Source: Tychonema litorale BBK16
GTDB lineage: Bacteria > Cyanobacteriota > Cyanobacteriia > Cyanobacteriales > Microcoleaceae
Length of the DNA: 22,783 nt
Reading direction: 5' to 3'
Assembly: GCF_021648855.1 (NCBI RefSeq)
Contig: NZ_JAKJHX010000089.1
Coordinates: forward strand, 1-22,783
The translations under genes and the position numbers were made by a program. The notes beneath the pieces were generated by a model, which was given only the letters and a program-made list of their open reading frames with translations, was not told where the DNA came from and did not search any database. Positions 15,007 through 22,036 of the stretch are shown one piece after another (positions within the stretch are counted from its first letter, which is position 1; each line of letters begins with the position of its first letter).

Positions 15007-15615
15007 ATGCGTTCTTTTTGGTCTGAACCTTTTTTGTGGATTCACCTAGGTGGGGTGGCTGCATTGCCGATTTTCCTGGGACTGTGTTTGCTGGGACTGG
15101 CGGTGGGTGCTCCACTGCTACCTGTGTGGGTGGAAGTATTTTTAGTTGGGGCCGCAGGTATTGGCCCTGTGCTGTGGATGCAGTGGTTTCGCCCTTTTTA
15201 CATTTTTAGTATTTTAGTGGTGGCGGTGAAACCCCAGAATTTAAGCAATGCACAACAGCGGATTCTCCCTAGGTTTAAATCTCGCTTAAATCAAGCATTA
15301 GCTCTGTTTGTGGCTGTTGTGCTGGCAGTAATCTTGTGGCAATTATATCGATTTGCTCCCCTGGCGGCTGCGGTGGCTCCGTTTCCTCCTCAATGGCGAT
15401 TAGCGGGGTTGCTGTTGGCTGCTTTCGCTTTTTTGGCTAGCAATTTGTTCTTGCAGATACCCGCTAGTGTGATGGCTGTTTTGCTGACACCGGAATCAGA
15501 ATTTGCAGCGATACAGCCTGATGTTTTGGAGAAAATTGGGCAGGATTTTACGATCGCAGGCTGGCAAGTCGATCGCATTTTACCGGCTTTTGTCGCAGAC
15601 GAGGACAGAATTTGA
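15007..15615 (+). CDS. Low-complexity-tail-type integral membrane protein, function unknown
   Basis: A 202-aa hydrophobic protein, apparently of a cyanobacterial family annotated elsewhere as 'low-complexity tail membrane protein'. The ATG at 15007 opens RSFWSEPFLWIHLGG, the family-like start; upstream in-frame sequence is only the CTTCTTC repeat. Predicted membrane segments: about 13-35 and 38-55, then a loop with WFRPFYIFSILVVAVKPQNL, about 97-118, and about 133-158. The C-terminal 40 residues are soluble (LTPESEFAAIQPDVLEKIGQ). No enzyme motif is visible. It follows the infB terminator, so it should have its own promoter, but the repeat occupies that place. Confidence 0.8.
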   Translation: MRSFWSEPFLWIHLGGVAALPIFLGLCLLGLAVGAPLLPVWVEVFLVGAAGIGPVLWMQWFRPFYIFSILVVAVKPQNLSNAQQRILPRFKSRLNQALALFVAVVLAVILWQLYRFAPLAAAVAPFPPQWRLAGLLLAAFAFLASNLFLQIPASVMAVLLTPESEFAAIQPDVLEKIGQDFTIAGWQVDRILPAFVADEDRI

Positions 15616-16150
15616 GCTTACTCAATCCATAAAAAATGTATTTAAAGATACTGCATATTTGAGGCTACTATGCTACATAAAAACAATACTTCTTAAGATA
15701 AACTTATTGACATTATTAAGATTTAATTTCCAATTTTTAATTTGAAGTTATTTGTATTTGTTATGGTATATTAGAATAGTCAAGGTTAAATTCCTTCGCC
15801 ATCGTGAAACAGAGACTCAGACACACTTTTAGGCGTAAACCGGGGGACAAAGAGCGGCGAAAACTCTAAAAACAGCTAGGGGCTTAATACAGCCTCACAA
15901 CCAGAAAAACAAACAATTCATTTTTGTTAGGTAGGGTAGGGCATACCCGAACTCTAGGTCAATATCCTAGTACGCTTTTGGAGATAGGCTCTCTGGGGTG
16001 ACTGCGAATCAGGCTCGTTAATTGGTAGAATTCCTACGGTTAAAAAGTTTGAGTATTGCCACAAGGACGCAGCACTTAAAGGTCAGTCGCTGAATTAAGA
16101 ATCCCCACACCTTTAGATTGGGGAGTGTCAATTGGATAGGAGAATATATA
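15616..16150. other. Unexplained 0.5 kb intergenic region
   Basis: No supported gene. The first 150 nt are AT-rich. A weak promoter (TTGAAG 15742-15747, TATATT 15767-15772) precedes a GC-richer stretch (15780-15910) that looks more like structured RNA than coding DNA. Further on GGTGACTGCGAATCAGGC (near 16000) and a CCCCA/TGGGG hairpin followed by AGTGTCA (16103-16130) recall the right end of cyanobacterial IS605-type elements, though no tnpB reading was recovered. Confidence 0.4.
16103..16130 (+). mobile_element. Possible IS605-type right-end hairpin
   Basis: CCCCA (16103-16107) and TGGGG (16119-16123) around an 11-nt loop, with AGTGTCA just after. Right ends of cyanobacterial IS200/IS605 elements often read as a C-rich/G-rich hairpin followed by AGTGTCAA. 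Only the end-like sequence is seen; no transposase fragment is attached. Confidence 0.35.
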
Positions 16151-16300
16151 ATGGAAGTTGTCAAGGTAAGCTTTAAGTCCTCACTAAGGACTAACGATAG
16201 AGGTATAAAAATATGGCGAATTCACGAACGATCGCACAACAACCTCAAGCAGCAGAGCCGATCGAGCTTAAGGAAGATTCTCAAATCTGGGACAGCCTGA
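16151..16300 (+). CDS. Possible 49-aa upstream ORF overlapping the 74-aa gene
   Basis: ATG at 16151 is preceded by TAGGAG with 8-nt spacing, a good ribosome site. The 49 codons (MEVVKVSFKSSLRTNDRG at the start, basic) run out of frame into the first third of the 74-aa gene and end at 16300. It could be a translated leader coupled to that gene or a chance frame; I recognise no homologue. The good ribosome site is the only positive evidence. Confidence 0.25.
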   Translation: MEVVKVSFKSSLRTNDRGIKIWRIHERSHNNLKQQSRSSLRKILKSGTA

Positions 16301-16437
16301 AATGTGCGATCAGTTCAAGTTCTGGATTTCAACGCTGGCAGCTAGAACTCAACTTTGAGAGTCATCAGGCAAATGTCAGCATGGACCAGCAGGTTCGCTC
16401 CTATTTGCGGGAAACTTTAGAAACTTTGGCTTACTGA
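16213..16437 (+). CDS. Conserved cyanobacterial small protein, 74 aa
   Basis: A 74-aa soluble protein of unknown function. Its core reads IWDSLKCAISSSSGFQRWQLE and it ends DQQVRSYLRETLETLAY; similar short proteins with SSGFQRW and YLRETLETLAY are familiar from other filamentous cyanobacteria. The N-terminal 20 residues are Gln/Ala-rich and likely disordered. The ATG at 16213 has AGAGG 9 nt upstream. It is the only gene on its strand here and is followed by a strong hairpin terminator. No motif predicts an activity. Confidence 0.78.
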   Translation: MANSRTIAQQPQAAEPIELKEDSQIWDSLKCAISSSSGFQRWQLELNFESHQANVSMDQQVRSYLRETLETLAY

Positions 16438-16613
16438 GTGCAGTAGAACCAAATCTTCTAACGATTTGTGAAATTCACCCTCAAATTCCGCCCAGTCCAG
16501 TCCAATATGCGATCGTCACTGTCGATCGCAAATTTTGACACAAAATAGCAAAAGTTTTTCAACTACTTTTAGCATCATCACCTTGAAAAGGGCGTTTCAA
16601 AGTTAAAATAAAA

Positions 16614-16644
16614 ATCCTAGTTCCTTTTATTCAGGGACTAGGAT
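16614..16644. terminator. Bidirectional intrinsic terminator
   Basis: ATCCTAGTTCC (16614-16624) pairs with GGGACTAGGAT (16634-16644), 11 bp with one G-U, loop TTTTATTCA. It separates two convergent genes. On the minus strand it is followed by TTTTATTTT, a good U-tract for the glycosyltransferase transcript; on the plus strand by ATTTAT, a weaker one for the 74-aa gene. Confidence 0.82.
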
Positions 16645-16674
16645 ATTTATGCATTGAATCTTCAAAAAAATCAA

Positions 16675-17898
16675 CTATTGGAGTTCCTCCAAAGATTCAA
16701 GCAATATTTGAGCACTGCGCCGATGATGAAATTTAGCAGCAATCTTCTGCCGTGATTTTTGAGTCAAACTCAAAGTTAACTCTTTGTTCTGTAGCAACTT
16801 TGCGATAACATCTGCCATTATTTCTGGGTTTTCCGCCGGGACTAACATACCGTCAACACCGCTATCTATCAATTCTGCCATCCCACCAACCTGCGTCACA
16901 ACTACAGGAGTTTCCATCGCCATTGCTTCCATAACAGCTACAGAAATTCCCTCCTTCAAGCTGGGTAAAGCAAAAATATCAGCCTCTTTATAACCTTGAC
17001 GATTTCGTTCTTCAGAGACAGAACCAAGGAGCTCAACATAATCAGACATTGATTGCTCTTGAATAAATTTCTCAAGTTCTTTGCGGTAGCCATTACCAGA
17101 TTCTGAGTCCTCACCAGCAATCTGCAAGCGCACATCAAACCCTCGTTCTCGAAGCAACTTCACTGACTCAATCAGGTACTTTTGTCCTTTCGCGATATTC
17201 AGGCGACCGCAAGTATAAATTCGGCACGGACTGCCTTCCTGCCAAGGAATATAGGGAGTTTCACGCTTAATTTCATCCAGATTGACACCGACTGGCGAAA
17301 CTTTCACATCCTTTGGTAAAAAGCCTGCTAGTTCATCTTTGACAGAGTTGAAAAGTTGTTCAGACATCACAGAAGCAAAAGCAGAATATTTCCATTTTTG
17401 TTCTTGATTGGCACCAAAATCTTCTAACTGACCCAAAAGAGCCAGACTATAAGTGATGTCCGAAAGTATTGAGGCAAATAAGGCAATATTAGCAGCACTG
17501 CCACAGGAATGAACGTGAACGTGAGACCAGCCCTGGGTTTTGGCAAGGGAAACTAGCTTTGCCCCCATCACGACCAATACCAAGTAGTAAAGTTTTTGGG
17601 AAAAAGATATATTTTTAGTATTGGCAATTACACTTAAACAGCGCCACCAGGCGATCGGACCAGCTTTGATCAGTTCTATAGGAATATTAACAAAATCTTT
17701 GGTCTCAAAGGGTACCAAATAATCAGTCATACTTTGGGCTTTCTGAGCCCAAGTATGTACAACTTGAGTGGGTGGATACTTGGTTGATATCATGTGAGGT
17801 TTCATACCAATATCTAGCAGTGCTTGATATTCACGCCAGATCCAAGTATGAGTTTGCCCTGGAAATTCAGGGATAAAGTAGCCAATCTCTTTATTCAT
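16675..17898 (-). CDS. GT4-family glycosyltransferase
   Basis: A GT-B fold, retaining glycosyltransferase likely to act on the cytoplasmic face in exopolysaccharide or lipopolysaccharide assembly. Evidence in the 407 aa: a divergent N-terminal acceptor domain (YFIPEFPGQTHTWIWREYQ), and a C-terminal GT4 domain starting RIYTCGRLNIAKGQKYLIES (G231-R232, K237). This continues to LQIAGEDSE and the E-x7-E motif EGISVAVME (E316, E324), then EAMAMETPVVVTQVGG. ATG at 17898; GAGGG lies 12 nt upstream. It follows the DegT aminotransferase on the same strand after 182 nt of structured DNA; the pair suggests transfer of, or onto, an amino sugar. Donor and acceptor cannot be read from sequence. Confidence 0.9.
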   Translation of the reverse strand: MNKEIGYFIPEFPGQTHTWIWREYQALLDIGMKPHMISTKYPPTQVVHTWAQKAQSMTDYLVPFETKDFVNIPIELIKAGPIAWWRCLSVIANTKNISFSQKLYYLVLVVMGAKLVSLAKTQGWSHVHVHSCGSAANIALFASILSDITYSLALLGQLEDFGANQEQKWKYSAFASVMSEQLFNSVKDELAGFLPKDVKVSPVGVNLDEIKRETPYIPWQEGSPCRIYTCGRLNIAKGQKYLIESVKLLRERGFDVRLQIAGEDSESGNGYRKELEKFIQEQSMSDYVELLGSVSEERNRQGYKEADIFALPSLKEGISVAVMEAMAMETPVVVTQVGGMAELIDSGVDGMLVPAENPEIMADVIAKLLQNKELTLSLTQKSRQKIAAKFHHRRSAQILLESLEELQ

Positions 17899-17945
17899 TA
17901 TTGATTTTTCCCTCTAATTAATATCGCTTGTTGTCGAGTTTAAAC

Positions 17946-18007
17946 CTCTCAAAGTCTGCCTTGATCAGGGAGACTTTGAGAGAAATATTTTCTTGCCCTG
18001 ATCAAGG
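17946..18007 (-). promoter_or_regulatory. Two interlocked perfect 12-bp inverted repeats
   Basis: CTCTCAAAGTCT (17946-17957) is complementary to AGACTTTGAGAG (17971-17982). CCTTGATCAGGG (17959-17970), which fills the loop between them, is complementary to CCCTGATCAAGG (17996-18007). The arms alternate A-B-A'-B', so they form either two mutually exclusive hairpins or a partial pseudoknot. Both 12-mers of pair B are also near-palindromes centred on TGATCA. They lie in the degT-glycosyltransferase intergenic region. No U-tract follows the last arm in either direction, so this is not an ordinary terminator. Function unknown. Confidence 0.7.
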
Positions 18008-18011
18008 GGTC

Positions 18012-18081
18012 GAATGTGAGCCATCATTCAATAAATACTAACTAACTCGATAGGAATCAGCCTTTTTTGTGACTCACATTC
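18012..18081 (-). repeat. 9-bp inverted repeat after the aminotransferase stop
   Basis: GAATGTGAG (18012-18020) and CTCACATTC (18073-18081) are perfect arms 52 nt apart. The right arm shares base 18081 with the aminotransferase stop codon. With 17946-18007 it makes the whole intergenic region highly structured. Confidence 0.5.
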
Positions 18082-19295
18082 TAGGCGGCTTTGCCTGCTG
18101 TCATCTCTAATTGAGTCCGAGCCTTACCATTCGCCAAACACTTTTTGACACCAGCAATTACATCTTCAACATCTGCATCTGTTAATTTTGCTGAAATCGG
18201 CAAGCTGATAGTACGCATTCCGATATAATTTGCATTCGGATAGTCCTCTGGCTGCCATCCAAACTTTTCTTGATAGACAGGATGTTCTGCCATGCTCATG
18301 TAGTGCACGCCAACACCGATATGTTCAGCATTGATAGCGTTAAGAAACTCGTCGCGGCTAATTCCTGTGGTGGCTTCATCTACCAGAATTGTATACAGGT
18401 GATATGCATGAATTGTGTCGGGTTCTGGGGCTGATGGCAGAGTAATTGGCAAATCTGCAAATGCTTCATTATAGCGTTGCCAAATCTGTTCCCGGCGCTT
18501 CCAATAAGGAGTAATTCTTTCCATTTGATGAATGCCGATCGCAGCTTGCAGATCCATCATGTTATATTTAAACCCGACTTCCACTACCTGGTAGTGCTTG
18601 TATCCTGAATCACCGAAGCGCTTCCAAGCATCTTTGCTCATCCCGTGTAGCGCCAAAATCTTCAGCCTGTCAGCGTCTTCTTGCTTGCGACTTAGAATCA
18701 TGCCACCTTCGCCGGTGGTGATGTTTTTGGTGACATAAAAGCTGAAACATCCGAAGTCGCCAAAAGTGCCTGCTTTGCGTCCCTTGTACTCTGTTTCGAT
18801 GGCGTGAGCACAGTCTTCGATTAATTTCAGGTTGTGGCGTTCAGCAATCTCGCAAAGCGCATCCATATCACAAGGACGACCGGCAAAGTGAACTGGCAAA
18901 ATTGCCTTAGTTTTGGAAGTTATTTTAGCTTCGACTTTCGCCGGGTCAATATTCATGGTCAGCGGGTCTATGTCCGCCAGTATCGGTGTAGCCCCTGCGT
19001 GAATAATCGCGTTCACTGTCGCGCAAAAAGTCATAGGAGTGGTAATGACTTCATCGCCCGGTTTTAAGGAAGCAGCGAGGATACTTAAGTGAAGTCCAGC
19101 GGTACAGGAATTGACGGCAATTCCGTGTTCGGAACCCTTGTAAGCTTTAAATTCATTTTCAAAGCGCATGACCTTTGGCCCAGTACCCAACCAGCCTGTT
19201 TTCATGGTCGATACCACTTCCTGAATTTCAGCATCTTCGATCGCAGGAGAGCCAAATACAAGGAAGCGATCTTTAGAGCGAATAGGATTGTTCAT
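18081..19295 (-). CDS. DegT/DnrJ/EryC1/StrS family sugar aminotransferase
   Basis: PLP-dependent fold-type-I aminotransferase that converts keto-sugar nucleotides to amino sugars for surface polysaccharides. The 404-aa protein shows the family layout: GTGPKVMRFENEF near the N-terminus, VNSCTAGLHL (62-71), TPMTFCATVNAI, EDCAHA (160-165, D161 contacts the pyridine nitrogen), and the Schiff-base lysine K190 in SFYVTKNITTGEGGM. It continues with the YKHYQVVEVGFKYNMMDLQAA region and a C-terminal small domain. All PLP-binding residues are present. ATG at 19295 with CGGAG about 11 nt upstream. Followed by the glycosyltransferase on the same strand. The exact sugar is unknown. Confidence 0.94.
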   Translation of the reverse strand: MNNPIRSKDRFLVFGSPAIEDAEIQEVVSTMKTGWLGTGPKVMRFENEFKAYKGSEHGIAVNSCTAGLHLSILAASLKPGDEVITTPMTFCATVNAIIHAGATPILADIDPLTMNIDPAKVEAKITSKTKAILPVHFAGRPCDMDALCEIAERHNLKLIEDCAHAIETEYKGRKAGTFGDFGCFSFYVTKNITTGEGGMILSRKQEDADRLKILALHGMSKDAWKRFGDSGYKHYQVVEVGFKYNMMDLQAAIGIHQMERITPYWKRREQIWQRYNEAFADLPITLPSAPEPDTIHAYHLYTILVDEATTGISRDEFLNAINAEHIGVGVHYMSMAEHPVYQEKFGWQPEDYPNANYIGMRTISLPISAKLTDADVEDVIAGVKKCLANGKARTQLEMTAGKAA

Positions 19296-19343
19296 ATTGC
19301 TAATTTCTCCGGTAAATAAAGTTGATGGAATGACAATGTACCG

Positions 19344-19919
19344 CTACAATCTAGGTAGCCGAATTTTGTTCAAAACATCTTGGAGTCGTTCAGAAACACC
19401 CCCTAATTGTTCTGATAGCGCTACAAGTTTGCCATAAGCTTCTACTAAACGATCGCCCTCAACGTGAACCTCGGAAGTCGGATAATTCTTGATGGTTTCC
19501 AGCAGCGTAATTTGATTGTCTGTGCTCGCCGACAGCACTAAAGCCTTGCGTAAAGCCTCTTGATTTGCAGTTCCAGAAGGAGTCCGAATTACTTGACCGA
19601 CTTCATCTAGAATTATTTCTCCCAGTTTGCTGTTGAGAGTCCGGTCCAAAAGCTTTTGGCTGACTTTCACCGGTCTTGTGAGACTGCGACGAACTACTTC
19701 GGGGTCTTTTTTGGCTTGTCCCAGCAGCATTTCTAAGGCTGGGGACATTTGACCAGTTTCGGCGAAAACTTCTAATTCGCTGACTGGTAGAGTCATCCGA
19801 ATCACGCTGTATTTGAGGACTACTTTTTCAGAAGCCACCGCAGCATTGCTATAAAACAAAATTCCCGCGCCTGCGACTAAAAATAATGTGCACTGGTGTT
19901 TAAAAAATGACCATTTCAT
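19344..19919 (-). CDS. Secreted DUF1400-domain protein
   Basis: A 191-aa exported protein with a DUF1400 domain, which in cyanobacteria usually forms the N-terminal part of larger alpha/beta hydrolases. Here the protein stops after the DUF1400 region and has no hydrolase domain, so enzymatic activity is not expected. A signal peptide spans about 1-29 (hydrophobic TLFLVAGAGILFY, probable cleavage after AVA before SEK). The domain follows: VVLKYSVIRMTLPVSELEVFAETG, then LLDRTLNSKLGE, VGQVIRTPSG and EALRKALVLSASTD. ATG at 19919 with a weak AGAGA upstream. It lies 48 nt upstream of the aminotransferase on the same strand, so co-transcription is possible, but a functional link is not evident. Confidence 0.85.
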   Translation of the reverse strand: MKWSFFKHQCTLFLVAGAGILFYSNAAVASEKVVLKYSVIRMTLPVSELEVFAETGQMSPALEMLLGQAKKDPEVVRRSLTRPVKVSQKLLDRTLNSKLGEIILDEVGQVIRTPSGTANQEALRKALVLSASTDNQITLLETIKNYPTSEVHVEGDRLVEAYGKLVALSEQLGGVSERLQDVLNKIRLPRL

Positions 19920-19982
19920 GGTATTGTCTCTAAAACTATTTTTCCACTTAAACTATAACGCTGGATAATTCGATCGCCCGCT

Positions 19983-20028
19983 AAAAACCCAGCGCCAGGT
20001 CTTCTATAAGTGAAGTCTGGCGCTGGGT
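19983..20028 (-). terminator. Strong intrinsic terminator of the menG/DUF445/DUF3493 side
   Basis: ACCCAGCGCCAG (19987-19998) and CTGGCGCTGGGT (20017-20028) form a perfect 12-bp GC-rich stem. Inner bases add a further 4 bp after a small internal loop. On the minus strand it runs into TTTTT. It stops transcription coming from DUF3493 (222 nt upstream) before DUF1400. Confidence 0.88.
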
Positions 20029-20047
20029 GTAAAGTTGTTTTTTATAT

Positions 20048-20134
20048 TTAGGGTCTTTATGAAAGCTGACCCCATTTGAAGCAAGTAGAAAGGATGTATG
20101 ATTAGGGTCTTTAAATTGGCTGACCCCAATTGAA
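20048..20134. repeat. Two 33-nt direct repeats with internal palindromes (REP-like)
   Basis: Copies at 20048-20080 and 20102-20134 share TTAGGGTCTTTA, GCTGACCCCA and TTGAA (27 of 33 identical) and are separated by 21 nt. Each has GGGTC and GACCC arms that can form a 5-bp hairpin. Copy 2 also has AATTGG/CCAATT. The GGGTC/GACCCC layout resembles REP elements mobilised by RAYT transposases, but no such gene is here. Confidence 0.6.
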
Positions 20135-20250
20135 TCCATACATCTATAATCACAGGGATCGATCGCAAACCAGGCTTTCATAATAATTTCTTTATATTTA
20201 CAACTTTTAGTTGTTTTAAATATACTTATGTATCTGTATGTAAATTTTTG

Positions 20251-20559
20251 TTACTTCTGTTTTGGGGATCGCTCCTCAGCGCGTTGTTCCCAGCGAAACA
20301 GAAACACCATCAGAGCGACGACTCCGACTTGGAGGGCAAAATTGGGAAAAGTAGAGCTAACTTGGTTCCCGGAGGCAATTTTAGCTAGGAAAACTAAGCC
20401 ACCGATGAAGCCAGATGCTCCACAAGCGACATAGACCACCTGTCGCAAAGGTCGATAGGGAGCGGCTATCTCTGCTGTGAGGCGCTTGTATTGTTCGGGA
20501 CTGAGGTTGCGAGGGTTTTTTGGTCGGTAAGGGCGATCGTCGGAATTTGGAGTTGGCAT
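20251..20559 (-). CDS. DUF3493 membrane protein
   Basis: A 102-aa protein of the DUF3493 family, found in cyanobacteria and plastids, function unknown. I start it at ATG 20559 (MPTPNSDDRPYRPKNPRN): a further open stretch to 20625 is partly encoded by a GAAGGAA-type repeat. The N-terminal 40 residues are soluble, with LSPEQYKRLTAEIAAPYRPLR typical of the family. Two transmembrane helices follow at about 43-64 (VVYVACGASGFIGGLVFLAK) and 75-90 (FALQVGVVALMVFLF), and a basic tail. It is 81 nt downstream of the DUF445 gene on the same strand and probably co-transcribed with it. Confidence 0.85.
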   Translation of the reverse strand: MPTPNSDDRPYRPKNPRNLSPEQYKRLTAEIAAPYRPLRQVVYVACGASGFIGGLVFLAKIASGNQVSSTFPNFALQVGVVALMVFLFRWEQRAEERSPKQK

Positions 20560-20640
20560 AAATTTAGGGAAGAAGGAAGAAGGAAAATCTAGGCAATTTA
20601 ATGGTTTTAATGATAAGTATCCCATAACTGCTGAAATAAA

Positions 20641-21873
20641 TCATCGCTGCATCAGAAGTACCACAGTCTGCAAACAGCCGACCAAAACACCCAAGAATCC
20701 ACCTAAATTGACGATTCCTTGCAATTCGCTTTTGACAATTCCCTGAATTGCTAATTCCAAGTCTTCAGGAGAAGTACCTTTAACTCGATCGATAATCACC
20801 TGATCGATGTTTAAAATAGGGATCGCCTGAGCTACAATATTTTCTAAATCCCGGTCCAGATATCGCTCTAAAACCAAAGCCAGTTCTTTGCTAACAATTT
20901 CTAGGGAAGCACTCATCACTGGTGAAGTCTGCAATCGATTCAGAATTAACTTAGAAATATTTTCCCAGTCAATAGACTTGCTCAATCCATCAAGTACCTC
21001 TGTACCTCGTTCTTGAACATAGCTACGAACACTATCCCGCATGGTTTTTCGTAACTGTCTGACTGTCGAAACTGGTAGATTTTGCATCGACAAATTTTGC
21101 AGCCATTCCTGAAGTCGCCCGCGAATTCCCAAAGAAATAGTTAACTCTGCTAACCTTTGATTTGTGGCTTGTCTGTCATCGAGACAAAAAGTTCGTAGGC
21201 GAGTTAAAGTGTTTCGCAAACCAAACAAGTTGGCTACTACCCAATAAGTACCGCTGGTTTTTTCTCGAAATCCTTCATCGATGATCGAAATATTGCGATC
21301 GGTCAAAAAGTCAATCAAAGCTTGTCGCAGCACTTCCGGCGGTATGACTATTTGTAATAACCAATCGGCTAATTGACCAGCCTGAGCTTCTGTTAGCTGA
21401 ATTTCGAGCAAAACTTGGTCAAATATTTGATTTAGTTGAGCTTCTAAAAAATCTTCCCGGCGTGCCAAAACCTTGAGAATTCGTGGTACTGATTCGCCCA
21501 GCAAATCTCGTAAAATGTTAGCGAGAATTTTAGCGGTTTTTTGTTCTGCGTCTAATTTTACCTGATCTAATGCTAACTGCAATAACCAGAGAATTACTGA
21601 CTGCATTCGCTCAGTTTGTAGGAGGCGGCGCGCCAATTTTTGCAGTTCTTCTGGTGTTAGCAGCGAACCCATTATTGTGTCAGAAATTCGCTTGGCCAAG
21701 CGCTCTTGGTTGCGGGGGATCAATCCGGGAGTGAATGGTAATTGCCGCCCTTTGACATAAATGGCTCGGTAGGGGCGGAACAGCATTTGAATGGCTATAT
21801 CATTGGTGAAATAGCCAATAATTCCTCCCACTACAGGTGGGGCACAAAATAGCCAAATATCAGATGGGTTCAT
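20641..21873 (-). CDS. DUF445 family membrane protein
   Basis: A 410-aa protein of the DUF445 family (YheB/SCO-type large helical membrane proteins), function unknown. I start it at ATG 21873 ([17 protein letters not shown]). The frame is open to 21930, but the extra 19 codons are translated heptamer repeat ([14 protein letters not shown]) and are probably not real. An N-terminal transmembrane helix is followed by the conserved [16 protein letters not shown] and [17 protein letters not shown] motifs of the family. A long amphipathic helical middle follows, then a C-terminal transmembrane helix ([17 protein letters not shown]). The N-terminal NDIAI-MLFRP and TPGLIP-N motifs make the assignment secure. 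It lies between menG (146 nt upstream) and DUF3493. Confidence 0.92.
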   Translation of the reverse strand: MNPSDIWLFCAPPVVGGIIGYFTNDIAIQMLFRPYRAIYVKGRQLPFTPGLIPRNQERLAKRISDTIMGSLLTPEELQKLARRLLQTERMQSVILWLLQLALDQVKLDAEQKTAKILANILRDLLGESVPRILKVLARREDFLEAQLNQIFDQVLLEIQLTEAQAGQLADWLLQIVIPPEVLRQALIDFLTDRNISIIDEGFREKTSGTYWVVANLFGLRNTLTRLRTFCLDDRQATNQRLAELTISLGIRGRLQEWLQNLSMQNLPVSTVRQLRKTMRDSVRSYVQERGTEVLDGLSKSIDWENISKLILNRLQTSPVMSASLEIVSKELALVLERYLDRDLENIVAQAIPILNIDQVIIDRVKGTSPEDLELAIQGIVKSELQGIVNLGGFLGVLVGCLQTVVLLMQR

Positions 21874-21889
21874 CAATCCAAAATCGGAT

Positions 21890-22036
21890 GGGAATTGGGA
21901 ATTGGGCATGGGGCATGGGGCATCCGACAATTTTAGATTTTAAATTTTAGATTGAAGATTGAAGAATTGATTTGTAATTTTAATCGAAAATCCAAAATCG
22001 GCAATCTAAAATCAGATGACTAATGACTAATGACCA
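21890..22036. repeat. Heptamer-repeat intergenic region between menG and DUF445
   Basis: GGGAATT and GGGCATG units (21890-21922), ATTTTAGATT-like units (21931-21967) and TAATGAC units (22021-22034). The last group lies inside the 3' end of menG and supplies its stop codon. No independent gene is seen. Confidence 0.8.

Noticed and set aside
15825..15910. Resemblance to a c-di-GMP (GEMM) riboswitch (GTAAACC, GGGGGAC, AAAG)
   Set aside because: There is no room for the conserved tetraloop between the CC and GG arms and the tetraloop receptor is not found, so the likeness is superficial.
20048..20134. CRISPR-like repeat-spacer pattern
   Set aside because: Only two imperfect 33-nt copies with one 21-nt spacer, six differences between copies, and no cas genes.
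19981..20181. 66-codon minus-strand frame downstream of DUF3493
   Set aside because: It spans both direct repeats and ends inside the terminator stem, so it is repeat DNA read by chance.
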